A program made the position numbers and the translations under genes. The notes below the pieces were generated by a model that was not told the origin of the DNA, ran no database searches, and worked only from the letters and a program-made list of their open reading frames with translations. Of a DNA stretch of 64,000 nt, positions 16,000 to 24,495 are shown in pieces (position 1 is the first letter of the stretch; every line of letters starts with the position of its first letter). The stretch comes from Bugula neritina (taxonomy: Eukaryota; Bryozoa; Gymnolaemata; Cheilostomatida; Bugulidae): the NCBI GenBank assembly GCA_964035545.1, contig CAXIUT010000291.1:1-64000 (forward strand), given 5' to 3'.

Positions 16000-16080
16000 T
16001 AGTTGGGGTCAGAATGTCGGTAAAATAGTGCCGATCATTATACCACCACTAATCTCTGAAAACTTCTACATCGGTACTTA

Positions 16081-17424
16081 CAGCAGGGCGGTATCGATGC
16101 GCTAGCTCAGGACAAGCATGGCTTTCTCTGGATAGGTACAAGAAATGGATTGGTGCGCTACGATGGTAATGCCATAAAAACCTACCGTAATATTCCTGAT
16201 AAACCTGAAACCCTGCAAGATGATGCCATCATCGCCCTGCACTATGGTAAAGACGGGCGATTATGGGTCGGCACAGCGGAAAATGGAGCGAGTTACTATA
16301 ACTACACAACGGGGCAATTCACCCGAATTGACACCAAGGCGGCTGGTAAGCATGTCTACCGTTTCTACGATGATGAATCGGGGGAGGGTATTTATGCGCA
16401 AACGACAGCTGGTCTGTTTTTTATCGACCTGAGCAATAACGCCAAACTTGTTCTGAGTGCAGAATATTCAGAGTTAGTATTGGGCCTGTATGTCAGTGCA
16501 TCCGGTACGCACGCTATTCTCGAAACAGGGCAAAAGCTCACCTTAGGCCAGAACCCTGAACGACCAGAAATATACCAAATTATCCCGAAAACGCTGATGC
16601 AATACTGGCAGGCTACGTTCTGCCCACACCTGATTAGAGAGGCAATACAGGTAGGCGGTGGTTCTGGCCTGTTCTATTGTTTGCAGGGCAACAAGGTCAT
16701 CGACACCAAATTGAATGAGGTCTTATTTCAGGCCGGTATTAATCCCGGCCAGCTGGTGGTCTATGACCTGACGGAAGATGATAACGGTGTCATCTGGATA
16801 AATAGTGGTCGGGGGTTGCTGCGGATTACGGGCGATCTGGTCTCTAAGATTAAAAGCCCCGGTTTTGATGGCCAGAGCCTGTCCGGCAATAAGCTATCAG
16901 TTCTGCTGGCCGGGCAGAAGAATACCTTGTTTGTTGGCACGCAGGAGCGGGGGCTAAGTACACTCACGCTGGATGACTCGGGTATCAGTTATTTCAACAC
17001 TCTCTATACGGCGTCTCCGGCTGAAAATAAAATTGTCCCTATTGCGCCCGCGAAACCTTGTCAGACTGACGATGACAATGGACAAGCCATGACCTGGAGT
17101 ACGCTGAAAGACGCGGATGGTGATCTATGGGTAGGGAATAACGCAGGTTTGACCCGCAGGCCAGTCGGTTCAGCTACTTTTCAACACTACCACCAGCTGG
17201 GTAGTAAAGCGTTAGTCGATGTATGTGCAGTGCGGGCGTTGGCAGAGGCGGATGGCAAAATCTGGGTCGGTACACCGACAGGGTTGCTCGCCTATGATAA
17301 GCGTAGCCAGGCTGTTACCCACTATACATCTCAGCGGGGTGATGAGGGCGAGCATCATAAAGCGCTTACTGCGATGCGATCAGTGTTCTGTTGCATGATA
17401 ATAAGCGTGGCAGCTTGTGGGTAG
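16081..17424 (+). pseudogene. Beta-propeller sensor histidine kinase, 5'-truncated and frameshifted (first part)
   Basis: Reading starts without an initiation codon right at the ISa end (GGIDALAQDKHGFLWIGTRNGL), so the insertion removed the signal peptide and first propeller blade. Repeated motifs of the Reg_prop type follow (DGRLWVGT, NGVIWINSGRGLL, DGDLWVGNNAGL, DGKIWVGTPTGLLAYD). They form the periplasmic ligand-sensing propeller of kinases that carry a Y_Y_Y domain. An internal ATG at 16150 could still start a fragment. The frame leaves phase at about 17372: adding one G in ACTGCGATGCG restores DAISVLLHDNKRGSLWVGT in the next entry. Confidence 0.8.
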
Positions 17425-19163
17425 GTACTGAGCAGTCTGGGCTGAACCGGATTGATTTGAACAGCGGTAAAATGCGTCATTTTTCTTCTATGGCTAACAA
17501 CCCGGCCATGCTGTCACATGCACAGGTACATAGCCTGTATCTGGATCGGAATAACCGCCTGTGGGTAGGGACGGGGGCAGGTCTGTCGTTATGGAGTGAG
17601 GATAGTGATTCCTTTAAAACCATTCGGGCTTCTGATGAACCCGCAACATTGAGTGGTGCTGTGGTTCATACGATCTACCAGTCCGATGAGGATACCTTAT
17701 GGGCCGGTACGAATAACGGCTTGAATCGGATTAAGATTAGTCAGTTCACTGTGGAAAAACGCTGGTTTGAACGTGATGGGTTACCACATCCGGCAATCTA
17801 TCAATTTGTCGCTGATGATTATGGTCACTATTGGCTGAGTACGGCTAATGGTTTAAGCCGCTTTGATCCGGCACAGGATAGTTTCAGCAATTATTACCCG
17901 CAGCATGAAACTCAGGCTGATACGGTTAATGTCAATGCCTGGTACCAGGAGAAACAGGGTTTGCTCTACCTGAGTGGGACAGATGGATTTAGTGTTATCA
18001 ATCCGCAAGCATTTGCTACGACTGAGAAATCATATCCTCCGCTTATTACCCGGGTTGATAGCTTAGATCGGCAGGGTGACGAGTCAAAGCTGGAGACGCA
18101 CCCTGCGTTAACTCAGGTGCTGCCCTTAACCGGGGAAGAAGTGCCGACCAAGTTGACGCGTAATGTCCGCCTCAACTTTACCTACCCGTTTTTTGGTGAT
18201 AGCGATTTAGTAAAAAGCCAGTATCGTCTGTTGCCTGCTGTTGATGTTTGGTCAAAGACTTCTCCCGGTTCGCATTATGTGGACTACACCGGCCTGAAAC
18301 CAGGCGCTTATGAATTTCAGCTCAAAGCGAATCTGGCTGGCAATCAGATCAGCAGCTTCCGCTTTGAGATTGAACCTTATTTTTGGGAAACGCCCTGGTT
18401 TCGGGCGCTGGCGTTGATCGCACTGTTAATATCAACCGTATTGTTCACGATTTACTGCTACCGGGTTTGGGGCAAGTTTTCCGCCGACAAAATGACACGT
18501 CAGCATTACCGCATTGTTGAACACGAACTGCGCCCGCATCTGCATGAGGCGAATAAGCAGTTGCAATCGATGCTGCAATCGCCTGGTTTGGCGATTAAAG
18601 ACAAGCAAACCATTCGCTTTTCCATTATGCCGTTAATTGGCAAATCCATTGACTTTATTGCAGAACTACGGACGTTGGTGGATTTACGCCGTACCGTGAA
18701 ACAACCGAAGCAGCTTTATATGCTGGAAGATGTACTGGACGAAGTGCTGCTGTTTTTCCGGGATCAACAGCAGCGTATTGTGTTGGGTGAGGTGGAAGAT
18801 ATTAATGTTCTGACACATCAGGACGCAGTGTATTTACTGGTGAAAAACCTCATCTCTAATGCGATTAAGTATTCGCCGGGCGGTGAGTCGGTACAGGTAA
18901 ATGTGTACTCTGAGGGCAAGACGCTGGTCGTCGAGTGTAATGATCAGGGTATCGGTATTAGTAAAGATAAGCGCAAGGTTATTTATGAGCCGTATAAGCG
19001 CTTTGCCGGGGAGTATAAAAATATTAATGGTCAGGGTATCGGTTTAGCGATTGTACGCTTTGTTGTTCATACTTATCAGGGCAGTATCACTATCACAGAC
19101 AATCAGCCACAGGGGAGTTGTTTCATTGTCCGTCTAAAGGGAGTAGTCGTAGATGAATCATAA
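17391..19163 (+). CDS. Sensor histidine kinase, C-terminal part (propeller end, Y_Y_Y domain, membrane segment, kinase)
   Basis: 590 residues in the restored phase. More Reg_prop repeats come first (GSLWVGTEQSGLNRID, NRLWVGTGAGLSLW, DTLWAGTNNGLNRI). A Y_Y_Y-like beta domain ends in SPGSHYVDYTGLKPGAYEFQLKA. One membrane segment lies near residues 335-358 (ALALIALLISTVLFTIYCY). The kinase has an H box HELRPHL in place of the usual S-H-E-hydrophobic-R, an N box NLISNAIKYSP, a G1 box CNDQGIGIS and a G2 box GQGIGLAIV. It overlaps the response regulator by 11 nt. As a fragment without its N-terminus it cannot be exported, so signalling is probably lost unless the upstream breaks are assembly errors. 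Confidence 0.8.
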   Translation: MHDNKRGSLWVGTEQSGLNRIDLNSGKMRHFSSMANNPAMLSHAQVHSLYLDRNNRLWVGTGAGLSLWSEDSDSFKTIRASDEPATLSGAVVHTIYQSDEDTLWAGTNNGLNRIKISQFTVEKRWFERDGLPHPAIYQFVADDYGHYWLSTANGLSRFDPAQDSFSNYYPQHETQADTVNVNAWYQEKQGLLYLSGTDGFSVINPQAFATTEKSYPPLITRVDSLDRQGDESKLETHPALTQVLPLTGEEVPTKLTRNVRLNFTYPFFGDSDLVKSQYRLLPAVDVWSKTSPGSHYVDYTGLKPGAYEFQLKANLAGNQISSFRFEIEPYFWETPWFRALALIALLISTVLFTIYCYRVWGKFSADKMTRQHYRIVEHELRPHLHEANKQLQSMLQSPGLAIKDKQTIRFSIMPLIGKSIDFIAELRTLVDLRRTVKQPKQLYMLEDVLDEVLLFFRDQQQRIVLGEVEDINVLTHQDAVYLLVKNLISNAIKYSPGGESVQVNVYSEGKTLVVECNDQGIGISKDKRKVIYEPYKRFAGEYKNINGQGIGLAIVRFVVHTYQGSITITDNQPQGSCFIVRLKGVVVDES

Positions 19164-19938
19164 AACCAACGGAACTGTCGTATTGATTGAAGACGAGCCA
19201 GCTTCAATTCAGCGTTTGTTGCCCCTGTTGCGTAAGTACCATGAATGCTATTTTGCTACTAATGGCGAGGGCGGGATAAATCTGTATCGTAAGGTCATGG
19301 CTAAGAACCCGCTGGTGATTTGCGATGTGAATCTGCCGGATATGCTGGGGTTTGATGTTTGCCGGGCGATTAAGGCCCACAATCCGGCGACTTATGTCAT
19401 GTTATTGACCGCTTATAATGACAGTGAGCTGAGAATGGCGGGGCTGAACGCTTATGCGGATAGTTATGTCGATAAGGTGCTGAGCGATGAGGAGATTCGG
19501 CTCAAAGTCCGGAATGCCTTTAATACGGTACAGCTCAATCATGCGGTAGAACCGCCGGTTATAACAGAGAAGTCTTCGTGCCGGTGCAAACTGGAAAATT
19601 TTGAAACTTTGGTGCGGGATCGTTTGCTGGATTATTATAAACAGCCGTTTTTTGAGCGTGATAAGCACGGGTGTAATCTGGAAATCATGGCGGAATTTGT
19701 GCATCAGTCTCCACGTACCTTTCAGCGCAAGATGCATGCACAGGTCGGTATGCCATTTAAGACCTTTCAATTAAAAGTTCGCTTGCAAAGAAGCCGGGAA
19801 TTATTGGTGGATGAATTCAGCGTGACCCAGATTGCGGATATTCTGGAATTTTCCAGTCCATCGCACTTTTCACGTGCCTTTCGCGATGAGTATGGGATGA
19901 CGCCGGGTAAGTATAAAAAGCACCAGTTGACGGTGTAA
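19153..19938 (+). CDS. Response regulator with AraC-type DNA-binding domain
   Basis: 261 residues. The N-terminal receiver domain has the acidic pair ED in VLIEDEPAS, the phosphoacceptor D in VICDVNLPD, T in MLLTAYND and K in SYVDKVL. The C-terminal half is an AraC/XylS double helix-turn-helix (MAEFVHQSPRTFQRKMHAQVGMPFKTFQLKVRLQRSRELL and VTQIADILEFSSPSHFSRAFRDEYGMTPGKYKK). It overlaps the kinase gene by 11 nt and is its cognate partner. Regulators of this layout usually control nearby uptake or exopolymer genes. With the kinase broken, its input is uncertain. Confidence 0.9.
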   Translation: MNHKTNGTVVLIEDEPASIQRLLPLLRKYHECYFATNGEGGINLYRKVMAKNPLVICDVNLPDMLGFDVCRAIKAHNPATYVMLLTAYNDSELRMAGLNAYADSYVDKVLSDEEIRLKVRNAFNTVQLNHAVEPPVITEKSSCRCKLENFETLVRDRLLDYYKQPFFERDKHGCNLEIMAEFVHQSPRTFQRKMHAQVGMPFKTFQLKVRLQRSRELLVDEFSVTQIADILEFSSPSHFSRAFRDEYGMTPGKYKKHQLTV

Positions 19939-20020
19939 TCTCGATAGTTTTTGTGGTGCCTACTTTTCAATAAATACTTGCGCTAGACTGTGAGTTTGCC
20001 CCAACGGCGGTCATCACCTC

Positions 20021-21883
20021 ATGCTGCAAAAATTCCTAACCTCCCTGGTCAAACCAGCCGACTTCGGCCCAATAGAGCAGCCGCCCCGCAACACGTTGGC
20101 GTTCTTTAAATACTACCTCTACCCCATCCGGTATTTATTACTCATCACGCTCATCGTATCCGGTATCGCCACTGGTACCGAGTTATTGCTGTATGTCTAC
20201 CTCGGCCAGATCGTTGACTGGATGAGCAGCAATGAACCCGCACAATTCTTTGAGCAGTACACGCCTGCACTATTAACCATGCTGGTGGTCGCAATGTTTA
20301 TCCGGCCCATTGCGTTATTAGCAGCACGCGGACTGATAACGTTTGCGCTGACCGTCGGTTGGGGCAATCTCATCCGCTGGCATAATCACCGTTATATGGT
20401 GCGCCAGAGCCTGACCTATTTCCAGAATGATTTTGCCGGGCGTATCGCACAGAAAGTGATGCAGACCGGGAATTCATCGCGTGAAGCGGTGTTGAATGTG
20501 GTCGATGGCTTGTGGTTACTGGTGATTTATCTGGTGGGGATTATCTGGCTGTTTATCGAGATGGATTGGCGCTTGTTGCTGCCGGTTTTGCTGTGGGTTG
20601 TTGGGTATGTTGTGGTGATTGTGACGCGGGTGCCGCCGGTACGCGGGCGTTCGGCAGCGTTATCGGAGGCAAATTCACAGTGGTTGGGTCAGGTGGTCGA
20701 TAGCTATTCTAATATTCAGTCGGTCAAATTGTTCGCCACGCCTGAGTTAGAAGATGCACATACCGGTAAGTATATGCAGGAACACACCAATGCGTTTTAT
20801 GGCCTGATGTGGGCGATTTTCCAGATGACGGCGGCGCTGGTGGTTCTGAACACACTGTTGATTGTGAGTACGGCGGTGGTATCTATTTATCTGTGGCAGG
20901 CGGGTGAGGTGTCGCTTGGCGCGATTACGATCGCCAACGGCATTATTATGCGGGTTAACCAGATGTCCAGCTGGATACTGCGCACGATTACGTCGATGTT
21001 TGAGCATATTGGTACGGTGCAGAACGGGATTGAAACCATTGCGCAGGACAATGCCGTCACTGATAAGCCTGCTGCGCCAGTCTTACAGCTGACACAGGGG
21101 GAGATTGCCTATAAGGATGTTGGTTTCGCTTATAACGCCGGCAATAGCGTGATGCGCGATTTCAATCTGTTGATTAAGCCCGGTGAGAAGATTGGCGTTG
21201 TCGGGCGTTCCGGGGCGGGTAAGTCCACGCTGGTGAATTTATTGCTGCGCTTTCATGATGTGGATGAGGGGGAGATTCTGATTGATGGTCAGAATATTGC
21301 GGCGGTAACGCAGAATAGTCTGCGTGCTGAGATTGCGATGGTGACTCAGGATACGGCGCTCTTGCATCGCTCTGTGCGCGATAATATTCGTTATGGCCGT
21401 CCGCAGGCGAGTGATACTGAGATTGAGCGTGCGGCGCGGCTGGCCGGGGTGGATCAGTTTATTGAGCAGCTGGTTGACCCGAAGGGTAATCAGGGTTTTG
21501 ATGCGCTGGTTGGGGAGCGTGGGGTCAAGCTTTCGGGCGGACAGCGCCAGCGGATTGCGATTGCGCGGGTGATTCTGAAGGATGCGCCGATTCTGATTCT
21601 GGATGAAGCGACGTCGGCGCTGGACTCCGAGGTGGAAGAGGTGATCCAGAGTCGCCTGACTACGTTGATGGAAGGGAAGACGGTGATCGCGATTGCGCAT
21701 CGTTTATCGACGATAGCGGCGATGGATCGGCTGATTGTGGTGGACGAAGGCCAGATTATCGAGCAGGGTTCACATGCGGAGTTGCTGGAGAGACAGGGTT
21801 TGTATGCAAAATTATGGGGGCGGCAATCCGGTGGCTTTCTGGGAGCGGGGCAAAACCCGCATGAGGGGCCTGTTTCCGGATAG
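20021..21883 (+). CDS. ABC exporter, fused membrane and ATPase domains
   Basis: 620 residues. The N-terminal half has about six membrane helices (YLLLITLIVSGIATGTELLLYVYLG, LLVIYLVGIIWLFIEMDW and others) of the type I exporter fold. The ATPase half has Walker A GRSGAGKST near residue 394, the Q loop VTQDTALL, the signature LSGGQRQR near 504, Walker B ILILDEAT near 525 and the H loop AIAHRLST. Members of this MsbA/multidrug-like group export lipids or drugs as homodimers; the substrate cannot be told from sequence. It stands alone, starts about 80 bp after the response regulator, and is followed by a palindrome. Confidence 0.9.
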   Translation: MLQKFLTSLVKPADFGPIEQPPRNTLAFFKYYLYPIRYLLLITLIVSGIATGTELLLYVYLGQIVDWMSSNEPAQFFEQYTPALLTMLVVAMFIRPIALLAARGLITFALTVGWGNLIRWHNHRYMVRQSLTYFQNDFAGRIAQKVMQTGNSSREAVLNVVDGLWLLVIYLVGIIWLFIEMDWRLLLPVLLWVVGYVVVIVTRVPPVRGRSAALSEANSQWLGQVVDSYSNIQSVKLFATPELEDAHTGKYMQEHTNAFYGLMWAIFQMTAALVVLNTLLIVSTAVVSIYLWQAGEVSLGAITIANGIIMRVNQMSSWILRTITSMFEHIGTVQNGIETIAQDNAVTDKPAAPVLQLTQGEIAYKDVGFAYNAGNSVMRDFNLLIKPGEKIGVVGRSGAGKSTLVNLLLRFHDVDEGEILIDGQNIAAVTQNSLRAEIAMVTQDTALLHRSVRDNIRYGRPQASDTEIERAARLAGVDQFIEQLVDPKGNQGFDALVGERGVKLSGGQRQRIAIARVILKDAPILILDEATSALDSEVEEVIQSRLTTLMEGKTVIAIAHRLSTIAAMDRLIVVDEGQIIEQGSHAELLERQGLYAKLWGRQSGGFLGAGQNPHEGPVSG

Positions 21884-21901
21884 GCTGCGGAGTGATCGGT
21901 G

Positions 21902-21964
21902 GGGTGACAGAATGCTGTCACCCGATTGTCACCTGTCACCTGTGTTGCGTCACTAACTGACAGC
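21902..21964. promoter_or_regulatory. Cluster of TGTCAC palindromes, candidate enhancer for the sigma-54 promoter
   Basis: GGGTGACAG (21902-21910) and CTGTCACCC (21915-21923) form a perfect inverted repeat with a 4-bp spacer. Two more TGTCACC units follow directly, then GTCACTAACTGAC. The cluster lies about 90-150 bp upstream of the sigma-54 promoter, the usual place for an activator of the NtrC type. It could instead be a transcript-end hairpin of the ABC gene, but no T run follows. Confidence 0.45.
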
Positions 21965-22050
21965 TTAACAAGCCTTGTTGTCTTTTCTCTGAAAAGTGCT
22001 TTTTATTTAAATTTTATGTTTATCAGTGGGTTATGGGTTTTTTGCGAAGT

Positions 22051-22066
22051 TGGCACGCGGGTTGCA
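22051..22066 (+). promoter_or_regulatory. Sigma-54 promoter
   Basis: TGGCACGCGGGTTGCA matches the -24/-12 consensus TGGCACG-N4-TTGC(A/T) at every fixed base, with the required GG-to-GC spacing. The predicted transcription start is near 22077, just before a long A-rich tract. No coding frame follows for over 330 bp. Confidence 0.85.
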
Positions 22067-22076
22067 ATAAGGTAAA

Positions 22077-22305
22077 TAACAAAAAAACGATAACAACAAA
22101 ATAAAATAACAACAATAATAAAATAAAGAAATAATAATAAAAACAAAACCATAAGCCCCGAGGCTGAGTAATACAATCCCCTGTTTACGTGTTACGAAGC
22201 CTGTTTCAGTCCTCCCCCTTACCCCGGGGGGAGTACACTGAAAAACATCCCTAATCCCCTTTGTTGTAAGCCCTTAATCAGCCTCGTTTCGCGGGGCTGC
22301 TTTTT
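22077..22305 (+). ncRNA. Predicted sigma-54-dependent small RNA with AAnAAnAA tract (CrcZ-like architecture)
   Basis: The span from the sigma-54 start to a Rho-independent terminator is about 230 nt and has no open frame with a ribosome site. Positions 22073-22150 are almost pure A with spaced C/T/G. They contain at least five AAnAAnAA motifs (for example 22092-22099, 22108-22115, 22114-22121, 22130-22137), which is the binding code of the distal face of Hfq, and of Hfq with Crc. Then come a strong hairpin at 22204-22243 (TTTCAGT…CTCCCCC…GGGGGAG…ACTGAAA) and the terminator. CrcZ, CrcY and CrcX of Pseudomonas share exactly these traits: sigma-54 promoter, repeated AAnAAnAA, decoy function. Homology is not claimed; the role is inferred from architecture. 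Confidence 0.6.
22279..22305 (+). terminator. Rho-independent terminator of the predicted small RNA
   Basis: CAGCCTCG (22279-22286) pairs with CGGGGCTG (22292-22299; one G-U pair) across a 5-nt loop, followed by CTTTTT. An upstream segment, GCCCCGAGGCTGA (about 22155-22167), is complementary to both arms in turn, so an alternative fold is possible. Confidence 0.8.
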
Positions 22306-22415
22306 ACCTGAATTTCCCTTTATCACCCGAAAACCCTGTATAAACGGAGGATATTATTTTCTGTTGCCCGCCGCTTGTGATAAAGTTTTGCTAAGTAATA
22401 AAAAAGACATATGTT

Positions 22416-23120
22416 ATGCAAAAATCTAATTTATTGTGCATTGGGCATCGTGGTGCTATGGGGCATGCACCGGAAAACACATTGGCTTCGATCAGTAAGG
22501 CGCTGGAACTGGGTGCGCCGTGGATTGAAGTTGATATTTATGCCGTGGATGGACAGTTGCTGGTCTTCCATGACGATCGTCTGGATAAGAAAACCAATGG
22601 CAAAGGCTATATCCAGGAGCAATCCTTTGAGTACCTACGCTCATTACAGGTGAAAAAGAGTGATCAGCACATTCCGACGCTGGAAGAAGTGTGCGCGCTG
22701 ATCGCAGGCCGGGCCGGTTTGAATGTCGAGTTAAAGGGAGCGGGCACCGCCCAACCAGTGAGTGATTTGCTGGAACGCCTGATTACCGAAGGCTGGTCGC
22801 GTGAGCAGTTTCTGGTGTCTTCGTTTAATCACCGTGAACTACTGGCGTTTCGGGAAACTAATCCCGCGATTCGTGTTGGCCTGCTGCATTGTAGTTTACC
22901 CGTGGATGATGCCAAATCTGCTGAGGAGTTGGGAGCGTATTCGGTGAACCCCTCGCTGGAATTCATTGACCAGCGCTATGTGGATGATGCACACCGGCGT
23001 GGTCTCAAGGTTTATGTGTATACCGTGAACCATCCCGAAGATATTGCGCGTATGCGTGACCTTGGGGTTGATGGCGTGTTTACCAATTATCCGGAACGGG
23101 TGTTACAGGCGGCGGCCTGA
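22416..23120 (+). CDS. Glycerophosphodiester phosphodiesterase
   Basis: 234 residues of the GDPD TIM-barrel family. The N-terminal catalytic motif is GHRGAMGHAPENTLAS (conserved HR…E-N-T). The metal ligands E-x-D lie in WIEVDIYAVDG, and H in LLVFHDDRLDKKTNGKG. The end has the family's VYTVNHPEDIARMRDLGVDGVFTNYPE. It hydrolyses glycerophosphodiesters such as glycerophosphoethanolamine to glycerol 3-phosphate and an alcohol. There is no signal peptide, so it is cytoplasmic (UgpQ-like). It lies 110 bp downstream of the small RNA terminator; ISb copy 2 follows within 50 bp. Confidence 0.92.
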   Translation: MQKSNLLCIGHRGAMGHAPENTLASISKALELGAPWIEVDIYAVDGQLLVFHDDRLDKKTNGKGYIQEQSFEYLRSLQVKKSDQHIPTLEEVCALIAGRAGLNVELKGAGTAQPVSDLLERLITEGWSREQFLVSSFNHRELLAFRETNPAIRVGLLHCSLPVDDAKSAEELGAYSVNPSLEFIDQRYVDDAHRRGLKVYVYTVNHPEDIARMRDLGVDGVFTNYPERVLQAAA

Positions 23121-23197
23121 GCCTGTGTTGTATAATGCCCTGTGCCAGCGGTGAGCGCTTGCTCACTAGTACCTCGCCTTGGAGATATGATTGATAA

Positions 23198-23815
23198 TCA
23201 TGCCACCAGCGGCTTCCCGATGTAAGTCCATTGAAAAGGCTTAGCCAAGTATTTGTTGAAATAATCGATAAAGGCTTCCACTCTTTGCTTAAGATTTTCC
23301 TGTGAGGTAAAGCTGCCTCGCCTGAGTAAGCGTCGACTGAGAATGCCAAACCAAATTTCCACTTGATTGAGCCAGGAGCAATGCTTCGGCGTGAATACGA
23401 ATCGAATGCGATGCGCTTCATCTTGCAGGAAGGCCATTCTTGATGCCATACTTTTCAGAATACCTGATTTCCCCTTTTCCCCCAGCGGCTGGTTTAACTG
23501 ACAGGCTTGCGCGACGTACTCGACCAATCCGGCTGACTTGTGTGTATTGAGCTGATCCACTACAAATATCCACTGATCCTTAGCCGCAGTACCAACCGTA
23601 CGCTTAATGTGGGCGACAAAATCAGTTTCAGTTCGGGTATCACCAACGGTTGAGTCGATCACTTGCCCGGTCGCAATTTCGAAATTAGCGATCAGGCATT
23701 GAGTGCCATGCCGGGTATATTCAAACTCGTGCCGTTCCGGTTGCCCGGACTCCATCAGGTGGTCAGGATGGATACGTTCAATCGCTTGCATACCCGTTTT
23801 CTCATCCGTACTCAC
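23198..23815 (-). CDS. IS630-family transposase, catalytic DDE part (ISb copy 2)
   Basis: Protein identical to that of 12663-13280, with all DDE residues kept. Confidence 0.9.
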   Translation of the reverse strand: MSTDEKTGMQAIERIHPDHLMESGQPERHEFEYTRHGTQCLIANFEIATGQVIDSTVGDTRTETDFVAHIKRTVGTAAKDQWIFVVDQLNTHKSAGLVEYVAQACQLNQPLGEKGKSGILKSMASRMAFLQDEAHRIRFVFTPKHCSWLNQVEIWFGILSRRLLRRGSFTSQENLKQRVEAFIDYFNKYLAKPFQWTYIGKPLVA

Positions 23816-23948
23816 CAGGTGTATTCCTTGTTCATGGAGGGCTTCAGCCTGATGGTACAGTTTACAGATAGCATGAACAGCCTGGCGAAATTCGGGGCTA
23901 TCTTCAACACCCTGATTAAGCCAGTACTGAATACGGTGGGGCTTTAAA

Positions 23949-24440
23949 TCAGCCTGATTTTAAAAAACGCTCGATACTGCTTTTCGAGATGCTATTAACA
24001 ATGCCGCGTTCTACCGCCATCCGGGCCAATTCGGCCTGTGTCCAGTGGCTTAGGTGAGTCGGCGGTTTCTCGCAAGCCAGGGCGATAATCCGACAAACCT
24101 GCTCAGCAGTAAAAGTGGGTGGGCTGCCACTGCGGGGAAGGTCACTGAGTAGGTGACGAATACCCTGACCCAGCAACCGGGGTTTATCTTCCCAACGCGA
24201 CAGTTTTGAATGGCCTTCAACCCAGCGACGACGCCACAGCCCCACAGCATTTTCATTCAAGCTAACTTGTTGGCTGATCGCTTTATTGCTGTTTCCCAAA
24301 GCCGCCAACAAAACGACCTGACTACGTTGGAATAAACTGTAAGCCGTTTTTCCACTCTTCACAAAACTTTCCAGCAGTGCTTGCTGGCCAGAACTCAGTT
24401 CAACTACAGAAACAGGACGGGACATCGAATTAGCTACCAT
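23949..24440 (-). CDS. IS630-family transposase, N-terminal part (ISb copy 2)
   Basis: Protein identical to that of 12038-12529, with the T6A4 run and phase change preserved. Confidence 0.85.
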   Translation of the reverse strand: MVANSMSRPVSVVELSSGQQALLESFVKSGKTAYSLFQRSQVVLLAALGNSNKAISQQVSLNENAVGLWRRRWVEGHSKLSRWEDKPRLLGQGIRHLLSDLPRSGSPPTFTAEQVCRIIALACEKPPTHLSHWTQAELARMAVERGIVNSISKSSIERFLKSG

Positions 24441-24495
24441 AACTCTCAGATGATAGAGAGATGGGGGTTATCCATGATAGTTTCAAGGTGAGGTA

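Larger units (their letters stand above)
14923..16078 (-). mobile_element. ISa copy 2 (IS630 family), inverted
   Basis: Same length (1156 bp), ends and proteins as ISa copy 1, in opposite orientation. It is flanked by TA at 14921-14922 and 16079-16080. Its right end lies inside the sensor kinase gene, whose 5' part is missing. Confidence 0.9.

Noticed and set aside
9071-16078. ISa pair as a composite transposon carrying the segment between
   Set aside because: Every single IS630 insertion has TA on both sides, so the outer TA pair is not evidence of joint movement. The inner segment also continues the local secreted-protein island.
22073-22153. A-rich tract as mere low-complexity DNA
   Set aside because: It begins exactly after a perfect sigma-54 promoter and is followed by two structured hairpins and a terminator, so it is kept as part of an RNA.
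22411-22653. Plus-strand frame starting at ATG 22411
   Set aside because: It overlaps the glycerophosphodiesterase gene in another phase, and the product has no recognisable features.
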